Source of the DNA: Halorubrum sp. Boch-26
Lineage (GTDB): Archaea > Halobacteriota > Halobacteria > Halobacteriales > Haloferacaceae
Assembly (NCBI RefSeq): GCF_029889805.1
Contig: NZ_JARANT010000004.1
Coordinates: 1-55,088, forward strand
Reading direction: 5' to 3'
Length of the DNA: 55,088 nt
Of this stretch, positions 8,786 through 17,892 are shown one piece after another; the first letter of the stretch is position 1, and each line of letters starts with the position of its first letter. A program made the translations under genes and the position numbers. Below the pieces are notes generated by a model. It did no database searches, had not been told where the DNA came from, and saw only the letters and a program-made list of their open reading frames with translations.

Positions 8786-11700
8786 ATGCGACTGCGAACC
8801 GCTCTCACGGAGCACGAACGTCGGCGCGGCGAGCGCTATCCGGCAGAGCGCCCCACGACCGCCGGCGCGTTCACGGGCGACGACGGCCGCCTGGTCCACG
8901 TCGGCCCCGACGGCGCCGTCCACGACTGTTCGTACTCCCTGTCGGGTGTCGGCGGGGCCGACCGGCTCCGGATGGGGATCACGGCCGGCCGCGGCGTCCG
9001 CTGGTTCGACGACCTCGCGACGACGCGCCAGCACTACGACGGCGACACCCCGCTCGTCGAGACCGAGTACGACGCGGGGCGGTACACGATCCACCAGTAC
9101 GATCTCGTCGTGAGCGACACGCACCTCACCCACGTCGAGCTGCGCGGGGCGCCGCCGGCGGACGCCGAGCTGGTCGCGGCCTGCGCCTTCTCGCCCGACA
9201 TGGTCGAGGGCCGCGTCGGCAACTTGGTCCACCAAGAGGCCGGACCGGAGGACGGGAGCGTCGTCGAGGTGTACCACCGCACCGAACACGACTTCCTCAC
9301 GGCGTCGACCGGGCTCTCGGCGGCGCACGGCCAGCGGCTCCGCACGATCACGGAGCTGCTCGGCGAGGACGAGCACGGCTTCCCTCACCGCGGGGAGATC
9401 GACCAGCGCGAGGACTCGCGGCTCACCCCGGACGTCGTCGTCCGCGCGCCCTTCGAGCGCGACGGGCGGACCGAGCGCGTCACGCTGGCGAGCCGAGCGG
9501 TCGTCGATCGCCGAGAGACGCGGGAGACGGGCGACGACGCGATGGACGCGCTCTCCGACGGCCCCGACCGCCAGCGGCGGATCGAGGAGCTGTCGCGGAT
9601 CGCGACCGCCTACCCCGACGCCGACGACCTCCGCGAGGCGGCCGCGGGCCGGGGGCCGACAGTCCCCGAGGACGTGCCGCGGCGCGGCGTGATCAAGAGC
9701 GACCTCCGCACGCTCACCCTGCTGACCGCCGAGTCCGGCGCCCGGATCGCAGCCCCCGAGTTTGACCCGTTCTACTCGACTTCCGGCGGCTACGGCTACA
9801 CGTGGTTCCGCGACGAGGCGGAGACCGCGACGGCGCTCCTGAGCGCGAGCGAGGAGATCGGCCTCGACGCCGACGAGGAGCTGCTCGCGACCGCGTCGTT
9901 CTTCTGCCGCACGCAGGACGCCGACGGCTCGTGGCCCCACCGCGTCTGGGCCGACTCCGGCAAGGTCGCCCCCGGCTGGGCGAACGCTCGGATCGAGGAC
10001 GCTAACGGGACCGCCGGGCCGAACGATCAGCTCGACCAGCCGGCGTCCGTGGTCGCGTTCCTCGCCCGGCTCCGCCGGACGACCGACCTCCCCGAGGAGT
10101 GGCGCGACCGGATCGACGCGACGATCGCCGACGCGGTCGCCTTCCTCCGCGAGACGACCGAGGACGACGGGCTCCCCCGTCGGTGTCAGAACTGCTGGGA
10201 GAACGCCCTCGGGCGGTTCACCCACACCGGCGCGACGTACCTCCGCGCGTTCGCCGCGGTGGCTCGCGCCCCGGTCGACGACGAGACGCGCGTCGCGGCG
10301 GCCGCGGCGGCGGATGAGGCGCTCGCCGGGCTTGACGACCGCTGGAATCCGGACATCGGTCGGTTCCCGCAGCGCGCGAGCGCGGAGAGCCGCGACGACC
10401 GCGCGGACGCCAGCACGTTCGCGCTCGCGAGCGCGACCGTCGAGTACGCGGCGCTGCGCGAGGAGCGCGCGGACGTCGACGGCGCGGTCACCGACGGTTC
10501 GGGCGCGGCAGTCGCCGCGGCCGACTTCGAGGCGTTCCTCGACAGCGTGCGGACTCACGTCCGGAACTCGATCGAGGCGCTCCACCGGGAGACCGCCGAC
10601 GTCGAGGGCCTCGTCAGGTTCACCGGCGACGACTGGCGCACGGCCGAGCAGGGCGCGGCGAAGGTGTGGTCGATCGCGACGCTGTGGGGCGCGACGGCCG
10701 CAGCCTCGCTGGGCGGGCTCGTTCGCGATCGCGGCGGCGACGCGGATCGGCTGTTCGGCGCGGCCCGCGACCTGTACGCGCTCTGCGAACCCGACGGTCA
10801 CTTCGTCAACGACGCCGGGCTCTTCGCCGAACAGGCGTTCGACGACGGCGACCTCGACAGCGCGACGCCCATCGCGTGGTCGCACGCGCTTCGGATCGAG
10901 GCGACGGTGACGCTCGCGAAGCACGGGGCGCTTCCGGTTCCGCACGACCGACCCACCGGACCGGACGAGGCGCCTCACTGGACCACGGGTCGGAAGTTCG
11001 GCGTCGGTACCCCGGCCGACCACGAGACCGACGACCCGGTCCCGGTCTGGTTCACGCTGACGGAGGGAGCGCTCACCGAGGCCCGATTCCCGCGGATCGA
11101 CGTGATGAACGTCAGGACGTTCGACTTCCTCGTCGCCGATCCGGAGACGGGGTACACGATCCGTACCTTCGACGAGACGAGCCACGTGACGACCACGGAG
11201 ACCGTCGAGCGCCGCACGGTGCCGGCCGCCGACGACGCCCTCGCGTACACGCAGACGGTCCGCGAGACCGGCGACGGCCACGGCCACGAGTGGACGCTCA
11301 CCGTCGAGTACGCCGTGGACACCGACGGCGACGCGATCCTCGCGGACGTCGCGTTCGAGGGCGGCCGCGAGTACGACGTGTACGCCCTCGTCGACACGAC
11401 GATCACGAACGTCGGTACGAACGACCGCGGCGATCGCGTCGGCGACGCCGACGGCTACCACCTCCTCGCGCGCAACGACGACGCGGCCGAGCGACACACG
11501 GGTAAGCTCGTCGACGACGACGGCGACTCCTTCGAGGTCGCGCTCGCGCTCGCCAGCGACGACCGGTTCGAGTGGGCCAGCGTCCTCGCGGCCGGCGGCG
11601 AGGAGGCGGACGCCCTGTTCGGCGAGGGGGAGCGCGGCGATGGCGCCGTCGAGGCGACCGGCAACGTCGTACTCGCCGGGCTCGTCGGCAGCGGGACCGC

Positions 11701-13531
11701 CGTCTCGGACACGGTCGCGCTCGGGTTCGCCGAGAACGCCGACACCGCGGCCGCGCTCGGCGAGGCCCGCGGCGCCGTCTCGCGGGGCTTCGAGGACGTC
11801 GCCGCGTCGTACGTCACGTCGTGGCGCGACTGGCTGGCCGGCCGCGAGTTCCCCGACTCGGTGACCGGCGACGCGGAGTTGGAGACCCAGTACCGCTTCG
11901 CGCTGATGACGCTCGCGGCCGTCGAGGACAAGCGTCACGACGGGGCGGGAATCGCCAGCCCGTCGGTGCCGTGGGGCGAGACCGAGTACGCGGCCGAGGA
12001 CCGCGGCTACGGCTACAACTTCGTTTGGTCGCGCGACCTCTATCAGGTGTTCACCGCGCTGATCGAGGTCGGCGAGGTCGAGCGCGGCGCGAACGCGCTC
12101 GCGTACCTCTACAACACCCAGCAGGACGCCGACGGCTTCCTCCCGCAGAACACCTACATCGACGGCCGAACCCGGTGGGGCGGCGAGCAGATGGACAACA
12201 TCGCGTTCCCGTCTGTGATGGCGTGGCAGCTGTACGAACACGGGACCGCGCCGGCCGACGCCGACTACACCTACGACCAGGTCCGGCGCTCGCTCGGCTA
12301 TATCGCGGCTCACGGCCCGGAGACGGCACAGGAGCGCTGGGAGGAGGAGGCCGGCTTCTCGCCGTCGAGCATCGCCGCCGAGGTCGCGGGGCTCGTCTGC
12401 GGCGCCGCCCTCGCGCTCGCGGAGGCGGACCGGATCGAGTCCGGTGGCAGCCCGGCGGGAGGCTCGCGCGACGAGCCCGCTCCCGACGAGCTCCGCGCCG
12501 ACGCGCTCGCGTGGCTCGGGCTCGCTGACGACTGGGCCGCGCGCGTCGAGGAGTGGTGCGCGACGTCGACGGGGACCGAGCGCTACGGCGAGACACCGTA
12601 TTACCTCCGTATCACCGCCGACGGGGACCCCGAGTCCGGGCGCCCGCGGACGATCGCCAACGACGGGCCGACCTACGACGAACGGGAGATCGTCGACGGC
12701 GGCTTCCTCGAACTCGTCCGGCTCGGCGTGAAGCCCGCCGACGACGAGACGATTCGGAACTCCGTCTCCGTCGTCGACGACTCGATCCGTGTCGACACGC
12801 CGTACGGCCCCGGGTGGTACCGCTACGTCGGCGACGCCTACGGCGAGATCGCCGCCGGCGACCCGGGCGCGCCGTGGGCCGGCACCGGCGACGGTCGCGG
12901 GCGCCTGTGGCCGATCTTCACCGGCGAGCGCGGCGAGTACGAGCTCCGAGCCCGCGCCGACGGCCCCGACGCCTTCGGCGGCACCGACGAGGACGCGCTC
13001 GAACCCGACGCCCTCTTGGAGACGATGGCCGGCTTCGGCAACTCCGGGCGGATGCTCCCCGAGCAGGTGTGGGACCGCGAGCACCCGACCGACTACGGCT
13101 GGGAGTTCGGCGAGGGCACCGGGGGGGCGACCCCGCTCGCGTGGACGATGGCCGGCTACATCCGGCTCGCCCACGGCGTCGACGCCGGCGAGCCGGTCGA
13201 GACGCCGTCGGTCGTCCGCGAGCGATACGTGGAGCGCGACCGCCCCGCGAGCCCCGATCTCACCGCCGCCGTCGAGTACGCGGGCGACGATTTGATCGTC
13301 TCGGGCGAGACCGACGGCGATGCGGTCGCGGTGTACGCCGCCGGCGGCTCCACGCTGGTGGAACCCGAAGACGGCGAGTACGAGGTCCGGCTCGACGCCG
13401 ACCTCGACGCCGACACGGTCGTCGCCGCGGCGGCGACCACCGACGCCGCGGCCGGTAACGGCGACGACGCGGACGCCGCCCTCGCCGACTTCGTCGACGC
13501 CGGAACGTCGATCGAGCGGCTCCGGCTGTAA
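8786..13531 (+). CDS. Double-module GH15 glucoamylase (glucan 1,4-alpha-glucosidase)
   Basis: 1581 residues from the ATG at 8786; the frame is open far upstream but the true start is fixed by the promoter and by the family-like N-terminus. Module one (about 1-720) has a beta-domain and an alpha/alpha-barrel with YTWFRDEAE, NCWENALG (Glu472) and RTAEQGAAKVW (Glu621). Module two (about 730-1490) starts with a bacterial-glucoamylase N-domain (FGVGTPADHE) and has YNFVWSRDLYQV, QERWEEEAGFSPS (Glu1186/1187) and RMLPEQVWD (Glu1426). Here the WEE and PEQVWD glutamates match the acid and base of bacterial glucoamylases. A small C-terminal beta-domain follows. It should release glucose from non-reducing ends of alpha-glucans. 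No secretion signal was seen. Confidence 0.88.
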   Translation: MRLRTALTEHERRRGERYPAERPTTAGAFTGDDGRLVHVGPDGAVHDCSYSLSGVGGADRLRMGITAGRGVRWFDDLATTRQHYDGDTPLVETEYDAGRYTIHQYDLVVSDTHLTHVELRGAPPADAELVAACAFSPDMVEGRVGNLVHQEAGPEDGSVVEVYHRTEHDFLTASTGLSAAHGQRLRTITELLGEDEHGFPHRGEIDQREDSRLTPDVVVRAPFERDGRTERVTLASRAVVDRRETRETGDDAMDALSDGPDRQRRIEELSRIATAYPDADDLREAAAGRGPTVPEDVPRRGVIKSDLRTLTLLTAESGARIAAPEFDPFYSTSGGYGYTWFRDEAETATALLSASEEIGLDADEELLATASFFCRTQDADGSWPHRVWADSGKVAPGWANARIEDANGTAGPNDQLDQPASVVAFLARLRRTTDLPEEWRDRIDATIADAVAFLRETTEDDGLPRRCQNCWENALGRFTHTGATYLRAFAAVARAPVDDETRVAAAAAADEALAGLDDRWNPDIGRFPQRASAESRDDRADASTFALASATVEYAALREERADVDGAVTDGSGAAVAAADFEAFLDSVRTHVRNSIEALHRETADVEGLVRFTGDDWRTAEQGAAKVWSIATLWGATAAASLGGLVRDRGGDADRLFGAARDLYALCEPDGHFVNDAGLFAEQAFDDGDLDSATPIAWSHALRIEATVTLAKHGALPVPHDRPTGPDEAPHWTTGRKFGVGTPADHETDDPVPVWFTLTEGALTEARFPRIDVMNVRTFDFLVADPETGYTIRTFDETSHVTTTETVERRTVPAADDALAYTQTVRETGDGHGHEWTLTVEYAVDTDGDAILADVAFEGGREYDVYALVDTTITNVGTNDRGDRVGDADGYHLLARNDDAAERHTGKLVDDDGDSFEVALALASDDRFEWASVLAAGGEEADALFGEGERGDGAVEATGNVVLAGLVGSGTAVSDTVALGFAENADTAAALGEARGAVSRGFEDVAASYVTSWRDWLAGREFPDSVTGDAELETQYRFALMTLAAVEDKRHDGAGIASPSVPWGETEYAAEDRGYGYNFVWSRDLYQVFTALIEVGEVERGANALAYLYNTQQDADGFLPQNTYIDGRTRWGGEQMDNIAFPSVMAWQLYEHGTAPADADYTYDQVRRSLGYIAAHGPETAQERWEEEAGFSPSSIAAEVAGLVCGAALALAEADRIESGGSPAGGSRDEPAPDELRADALAWLGLADDWAARVEEWCATSTGTERYGETPYYLRITADGDPESGRPRTIANDGPTYDEREIVDGGFLELVRLGVKPADDETIRNSVSVVDDSIRVDTPYGPGWYRYVGDAYGEIAAGDPGAPWAGTGDGRGRLWPIFTGERGEYELRARADGPDAFGGTDEDALEPDALLETMAGFGNSGRMLPEQVWDREHPTDYGWEFGEGTGGATPLAWTMAGYIRLAHGVDAGEPVETPSVVRERYVERDRPASPDLTAAVEYAGDDLIVSGETDGDAVAVYAAGGSTLVEPEDGEYEVRLDADLDADTVVAAAATTDAAAGNGDDADAALADFVDAGTSIERLRL

Positions 13532-13540
13532 CGGGTCCCC

Positions 13541-13553
13541 GCCCCTTTTACTT
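13541..13553 (+). terminator. Possible T-rich terminator after the GH15 gene
   Basis: The stop codon at 13529-13531 is followed by GGGTCCCCGCCCCTTTTACTT, a short T-run in GC-rich DNA like archaeal termination sites. No stable hairpin is required or seen. The opposing gene ends at 13559, so this spacer must serve both directions. Confidence 0.3.
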
Positions 13554-13558
13554 AGCAG

Positions 13559-14002
13559 TCAGCCGAGCGCGGTCACGTCGACCTCGCGGGACTCGTTATC
13601 GACCTCGATCTCCACCGCGTCGACGACCGCCTCCCGGACGCGCTCGCGCCACGATTCGACCGCCTCGGCGTGGCGCTCCCGCCGCGTCTCGACGTCGGCG
13701 TCGGGGTGTGTCGCCGCCGTCTCGTCGACTTCGGGGTACGCGGGGACCTCAGTGACAAGGTCTCGGGGGTCGACGTGGATCGGGACCGCGGAGCCGTCAG
13801 CGCCATCGCCCGTACCGCCGTCGGGCGCGTCCGCGTCGACCGCGTGCAGTCGGGCGCGCATCCGCCCCGAAAACGGCGGCGTCACGCGGAGGACGACCTC
13901 GCGGTCGCTCCGGAGGGTCGCTTCGAGCGCACTCGCGACGTCCTCGCGGTGGACCGCGATCGACCGGATCCGCTCGGGGCCGTCAGCCGGACCGTCAGTC
14001 AT
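13559..14002 (-). CDS. Conserved-looking haloarchaeal protein of unknown function
   Basis: 147 residues from the ATG at 14002; an upstream GTG would add two. I do not recognise a family. The N-terminal half, with IAVHREDVASALEATL and a strand REVVLRVTPPFSGRMRARLH, looks like a compact alpha/beta fold. A Gly/Asp-rich loop follows, then a helix with ERHAEAVESWRERVREAV that ends just before the C-terminus. No cysteines, membrane segments or catalytic motifs stand out. Its start overlaps the end of the MutS-type gene by 8 bp, so the two are almost certainly translated from one message, suggesting an accessory role to that ATPase. Confidence 0.7.
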   Translation of the reverse strand: MTDGPADGPERIRSIAVHREDVASALEATLRSDREVVLRVTPPFSGRMRARLHAVDADAPDGGTGDGADGSAVPIHVDPRDLVTEVPAYPEVDETAATHPDADVETRRERHAEAVESWRERVREAVVDAVEIEVDNESREVDVTALG

Positions 14003-15872
14003 CGCCACCCGTCCACTCCGCGTCCGAGAGGGTGCGCTGGACGGCCTCCTCGCCGACGGCGCCGGCGAGGTGCTCGAAGCCGGCGCGGACGCCGCGGTCC
14101 TTCGCGTTCGCGACGAGCCGGGACACGATAAACTCCGGCGTCGACTTGCCGACCGTCCCGAAGCGCGGCTGGTAGTCGACGCGCAGTTCGAGGTCGTTCG
14201 TGAGCCCCTCCGCGAAGATCCCGTCGATCCGGGCGGCCTCGGGGAGCGGGCTCAGGTCCTCCGCGAGGTGCGTGACGTACACCCCGAGCGCGCCCCGATC
14301 GACGGTGAGCGTCACGAGCCCGTTCAGCAGGTCCGCGGCCCGTCCCGGCTCCGTGATCGCCTCGAACTCGTCGACGAGCATCAGCGTCCGCCCGTCCTCG
14401 ACCAGCGGCGGGACCACCGACTTCAGCGTCGACTCCAACACCCCGGCGTTGAACGAGGCGTGCCGGCGATGGAAGACGATCCGGTCGAACGCGCCGACCT
14501 CCGCCGACTCGGCCGGCACCGGGAGCCCCATCGACGCGAGCAGCGCGACCGCGCAGACGGTTTCGAGAAGCGTCGTCTTCCCGCCCGAGTTCGCCCCCGT
14601 GAGCACGCTCACGCGGTCGCCGGTCGGCGGCGCGTCGGCCCTCGCGACGCCCGCGTCGTCCGCGAGCGTGTGGCTCCCGACCGCGTACGACACCGGCTGC
14701 ACCTCGCCGGCGATGAAGGGGTTTCGGGCGTTTCGCACCGCGATCCCGTCGTCGACGAGGGTCGGCCGCACGAGGTCGTAGGCGGCCGCGAACCGCGCGA
14801 GCGAGAGCAGGAACGCGGCGTCCGAGACGACGGCGACCGCTCGGGCGACGTCGCCGCGCTCTCCGCCCCCGCCTTCGCCGTCTCGGTTTTCGTCCTCGCC
14901 GTCACCGTCCTCGCCGTCCCCGCCTTTCCCCGTTCCCACGCCGCCGATCCGCTCGCGGATGTCGGCGGCGACCGTCTCCTCCCGCTCGGCGACCGCCGCT
15001 TCGAGCTCCGCCACGAGGTCGCGGAGGGTGGCCGAGACGAAGTCGGCGGCGTCGAGCGCGTCGTCCGGCGCGACCGAGCGCACCGTCGCCGGGTCGACCC
15101 CGGTCTCGCTCGCGACGTGGTCGACCGTCGCGGCTTCAAGCGCCTCGAAGTCCCGCAGCGAGCCGTCTCGGACCGAATCGAGCACGTCGAACGCGGAGTT
15201 CGCCAGCTCCTCGGCCGCGTCACGCTGATCGCGGAGGCGGTCCAACTCCTCGTCGGCGCCGCGGGCGATCTCGAACTCTCCGTCGCCGCCGACGCTCGTC
15301 GGGTCTATCGGGCCGCGCACGTCCGCGAGGGCGTCGGCCGCGTCTCGCAAGGCCGCCGCCTCCAACTCGCCGACGGCCTCGAACGGGCCGGTGTCGAGCC
15401 CCGCCTCCCGCAGCGCGAGGGCGGTCTCGACGGCCGCCAGATCGGACCCCTCGGCCTCGTCGTACGCGTCGAACGCCTCGGTCACCCGTTCCCGGTCGGC
15501 CCCGGCGAGCCCCTCCCACGCGTCCCGCGCGGCGACCACGCTGTCGAGTCGGGCCTCGACCGCATCCCGGTCGGTGAGCGGCGTCAACACCCGGATCCGG
15601 TCGGCGGCGTGGGCCGTCACGGCGTGGCCGGCGGCCAGCGAGAGCAGGTCGTCGTACACCGAGCGAGTGTCCCCCGTCGCGAGGACGTCCATGCCAGCCT
15701 CTCCGTTGGCGCGGCGGAGGATCCGGGTGGCTCGCCCGCGATGGAGCCCGGCATCGACGAGCGCCCGGACGTCGGCCGCCTCGATAGCCTCGACCGCTCG
15801 CGAGGTCCCCAGCGCCGAGACGAGCCGTTCGCTCGTCTTCGGGCCGATCCCCCAGTAGTCCTCGAGTCGCAT
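13995..15872 (-). CDS. MutS-family ATPase with N-terminal helix-hairpin-helix
   Basis: 625 residues from the ATG at 15872 (MRLEDYWGIG); longer in-frame extensions lack support. Residues about 1-60 form helix-hairpin-helix DNA-binding motifs (GIGPKTSERLVSAL, DAGLHRGRATRIL). A helical core with lever/clamp character follows, interrupted near 310-340 by a low-complexity Gly/Asp/Glu linker. The C-terminal MutS ATPase has Walker A GANSGGKTT and Walker B LMLVDEFEAITEPG. No mismatch-recognition domain I is present, so this is not a classical MutS1; it fits archaeal MutS2/MutS5-like proteins proposed to act on branched or recombining DNA. It is followed by an overlapping small gene. Haloarchaea typically annotate it as a MutS-related protein. 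Confidence 0.82.
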   Translation of the reverse strand: MRLEDYWGIGPKTSERLVSALGTSRAVEAIEAADVRALVDAGLHRGRATRILRRANGEAGMDVLATGDTRSVYDDLLSLAAGHAVTAHAADRIRVLTPLTDRDAVEARLDSVVAARDAWEGLAGADRERVTEAFDAYDEAEGSDLAAVETALALREAGLDTGPFEAVGELEAAALRDAADALADVRGPIDPTSVGGDGEFEIARGADEELDRLRDQRDAAEELANSAFDVLDSVRDGSLRDFEALEAATVDHVASETGVDPATVRSVAPDDALDAADFVSATLRDLVAELEAAVAEREETVAADIRERIGGVGTGKGGDGEDGDGEDENRDGEGGGGERGDVARAVAVVSDAAFLLSLARFAAAYDLVRPTLVDDGIAVRNARNPFIAGEVQPVSYAVGSHTLADDAGVARADAPPTGDRVSVLTGANSGGKTTLLETVCAVALLASMGLPVPAESAEVGAFDRIVFHRRHASFNAGVLESTLKSVVPPLVEDGRTLMLVDEFEAITEPGRAADLLNGLVTLTVDRGALGVYVTHLAEDLSPLPEAARIDGIFAEGLTNDLELRVDYQPRFGTVGKSTPEFIVSRLVANAKDRGVRAGFEHLAGAVGEEAVQRTLSDAEWTGGDD

Positions 15873-15975
15873 ATGACGACGTATCGGCGCGGCGTCTTGG
15901 CGTTTTCGTCGGGAGGCCGATCCCGCGGCGTCTCCGGCCGCCAGCGTCAAACCCCGCCGGTCGCTACGGCAGTCC

Positions 15976-16650
15976 ATGGCGACGGAACTCGCGGACGGAG
16001 TGTGGCGGTTCGAGCTGCGCGGCGTCAGCGCCTACCTCGTCGACGACGACGTGCCCACGCTGGTCGACGCGGGGACGCCGTGGGACGAGGCGACGGTCCG
16101 AGACGGGCTCGCCGCCGCCGGCGTCGACCTCGCGGATATCGGGCGGGTGCTGCTCACCCACTACGACCTCGACCACGTCGGGACGCTGGCGGCGCTGACG
16201 CCCGAGCTCGACGCCACCGTGTACACCGGCGCGTTCGACGCGGCGATCCTTCGGGGCGAGCGGTCGCCGCCGCTGCGGAACCACAAGGGGGCGTTCCAGC
16301 GGCTCGCCGGGGTGTTCACGACGCTGCCCGACCTCGAGGTCAAGGCGGTCTCGGACGGCGAGCGCCTCGGCTCCTTTACGGCCTATCACACGCCGGGTCA
16401 CACCCCGGGCCACGTCGCGTACGTGAGCAAGGAAGTCGGCGTCGCGCTGCTCGGCGACCTCGTCTCCGAGTCCGACGGCGTGCTCGACCCTTCGGAGTGG
16501 CTCATCAGCTACGACACGGACGCGGTGCTGGAGAGTATTCGAGACCTGTCGGACCGCGCCCCACCCTTCGAGGTCGCCTGCGTCGGTCACGGCGACCCCC
16601 TCACGTCGAGGGGAAGCGAGGCGCTCGCGGCGCTCGCGAAGCGGATCTGA
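15976..16650 (+). CDS. MBL-fold metallo-hydrolase
   Basis: 224 residues with the metallo-beta-lactamase fold. The metal motif is THYDLDHVG (HxDxDH, with Tyr after the first His), then HTPGHTPGHVAY, LLGDLVSE and a C-terminal VGHGDPLTS. These supply the His/Asp ligands of a binuclear site. Such proteins hydrolyse thioesters, phosphodiesters or lactones; the substrate cannot be assigned from sequence. It is divergent from the MutS-type gene (103 bp apart) and convergent with the acyl-CoA dehydrogenase (32 bp). The neighbouring acyl-CoA enzymes make a glyoxalase II-like or acyl-thioesterase role possible, but that is speculation. Confidence 0.85.
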   Translation: MATELADGVWRFELRGVSAYLVDDDVPTLVDAGTPWDEATVRDGLAAAGVDLADIGRVLLTHYDLDHVGTLAALTPELDATVYTGAFDAAILRGERSPPLRNHKGAFQRLAGVFTTLPDLEVKAVSDGERLGSFTAYHTPGHTPGHVAYVSKEVGVALLGDLVSESDGVLDPSEWLISYDTDAVLESIRDLSDRAPPFEVACVGHGDPLTSRGSEALAALAKRI

Positions 16651-16682
16651 ATCGTAAAGCGGAACGCCCCCGAGACCCCGAC

Positions 16683-17831
16683 CTACCGCGACTGCCGGTA
16701 AATCAGGTTCCGCTGGATGTCGTTCGCGCCCTCGTAGATCACCGGGATACGCACGTCGCGGTAGACCCGGGCGATCCGGCGGTCGGCGAGGATCGAGCGT
16801 CCCCCGTGGAGCTTCATCCCCTTCTCGGCGCAGTCGGTCGCGACCTCGGTGGACTTGGTCTTCGCCAGCGCGGCCCAGTAGCCGGCGTTCTGGTTATCTG
16901 CGACCTTCTCGCAGGCGCGCCAGTTGAGCGCGCGCGCCGACTCGAAGCCGATCCGCATATCCGAGAGGGTGTGCTGGACCGCCTGGAACTCGTTGACGGT
17001 GCGTCCGAAGGCGTTGCGGCCGTGGACGAACTCCTCGGCCTCCTCGATGGCGGCGGCGGCGAGTCCGAGCCCGTGCCCGCCGACCACGATTCGACCGTGG
17101 TTGAAGAAGTCCGCGAGGACGTAGAAGCCGCCGCCTTCGCTACCGACGACGTTCTCCTCGGGGACGAAGCAGTCCTCGAAGACGATGTGCCCCTGCTTGG
17201 AGGCTCGCATCCCCATCTTCTCCGGGATGTGCTCCGCCTCGTACCCCTCCGAGTCAGTCTCGACGATGAACAGCGTGTAGTTCGAGTAGCGGTCGTCGCT
17301 CTCGCCGGTCTTCGCGTAGACGGTGAGCCAGTCGGCCTCGACCGCGTTGCCGACCCAGTACTTCTCCCCGGTGAGCTCGTATCCGCCCTCGACTTTCTCG
17401 GCCTTCGTCGTCATTCCAGCGAGGTCCGAGCCGGTCTCGGGCTCCGAGACGGCGAGCCCCGATATCTGGTCGTTCGCCGCGACGGGCCGGAGGTACTCCT
17501 CCTTCTGCTCGTCGGTGCCGTACTGCTCGACCATCTCGGCGCCGAAGCTCGCGAGCTGGAGGGTGAGCGCGATGCCGGCGTCGGCGCGGTAGAACTCCTC
17601 CGCGATCGCGAGGACCTGTGCGAGGTCGAACCCCTTCCCGCCGTACTCCTCGCCGATGTCCTGCGCGACGAGCCCGGCGTCCATCCCGGCCTCCAGTATC
17701 TCCCACGGGTACTCCCCCGACTCGTAGTACGCCTCGGCGTTCGGTGCGATGTGCTCATCGGCGAACTCGCGGGCCTCGGTCTTCACCTCGCGCGCGTGCT
17801 CCGGCACGACGCTGTCGTCGAGTAGGTCCAT
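16683..17831 (-). CDS. Acyl-CoA dehydrogenase
   Basis: 382 residues, the normal length of the family, from the ATG at 17831. It is an FAD enzyme that oxidises acyl-CoA to the trans-2-enoyl-CoA and passes electrons to ETF. Visible landmarks are the substrate/FAD region SGLAVSEPETGSD, the GEKYWVGNA strand, MRIGFESARALNWRAC in the helical domain, and the catalytic base motif VIYEGANDIQRNLI with Glu367. Chain-length preference cannot be read. The upstream gene on the same strand is an adenylate-forming ligase, so a ligase-dehydrogenase pairing for acid activation and oxidation is possible, though the ACAD gene has its own candidate TATA (around 17855). Confidence 0.93.
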   Translation of the reverse strand: MDLLDDSVVPEHAREVKTEAREFADEHIAPNAEAYYESGEYPWEILEAGMDAGLVAQDIGEEYGGKGFDLAQVLAIAEEFYRADAGIALTLQLASFGAEMVEQYGTDEQKEEYLRPVAANDQISGLAVSEPETGSDLAGMTTKAEKVEGGYELTGEKYWVGNAVEADWLTVYAKTGESDDRYSNYTLFIVETDSEGYEAEHIPEKMGMRASKQGHIVFEDCFVPEENVVGSEGGGFYVLADFFNHGRIVVGGHGLGLAAAAIEEAEEFVHGRNAFGRTVNEFQAVQHTLSDMRIGFESARALNWRACEKVADNQNAGYWAALAKTKSTEVATDCAEKGMKLHGGRSILADRRIARVYRDVRIPVIYEGANDIQRNLIYRQSR

Positions 17832-17892
17832 GTCCTGTCCGCGGGCTCCGCGGTCAAAACGTCCGTGGAACAACGAGAAACAGCGGGAGAGT

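Noticed and set aside
8723-13174. A 1483-residue open frame on the minus strand
   Set aside because: It lies antisense to the GH15 gene, is Arg/Val/Gly-rich with no recognisable motif, and results from high-GC third positions lacking stop codons.
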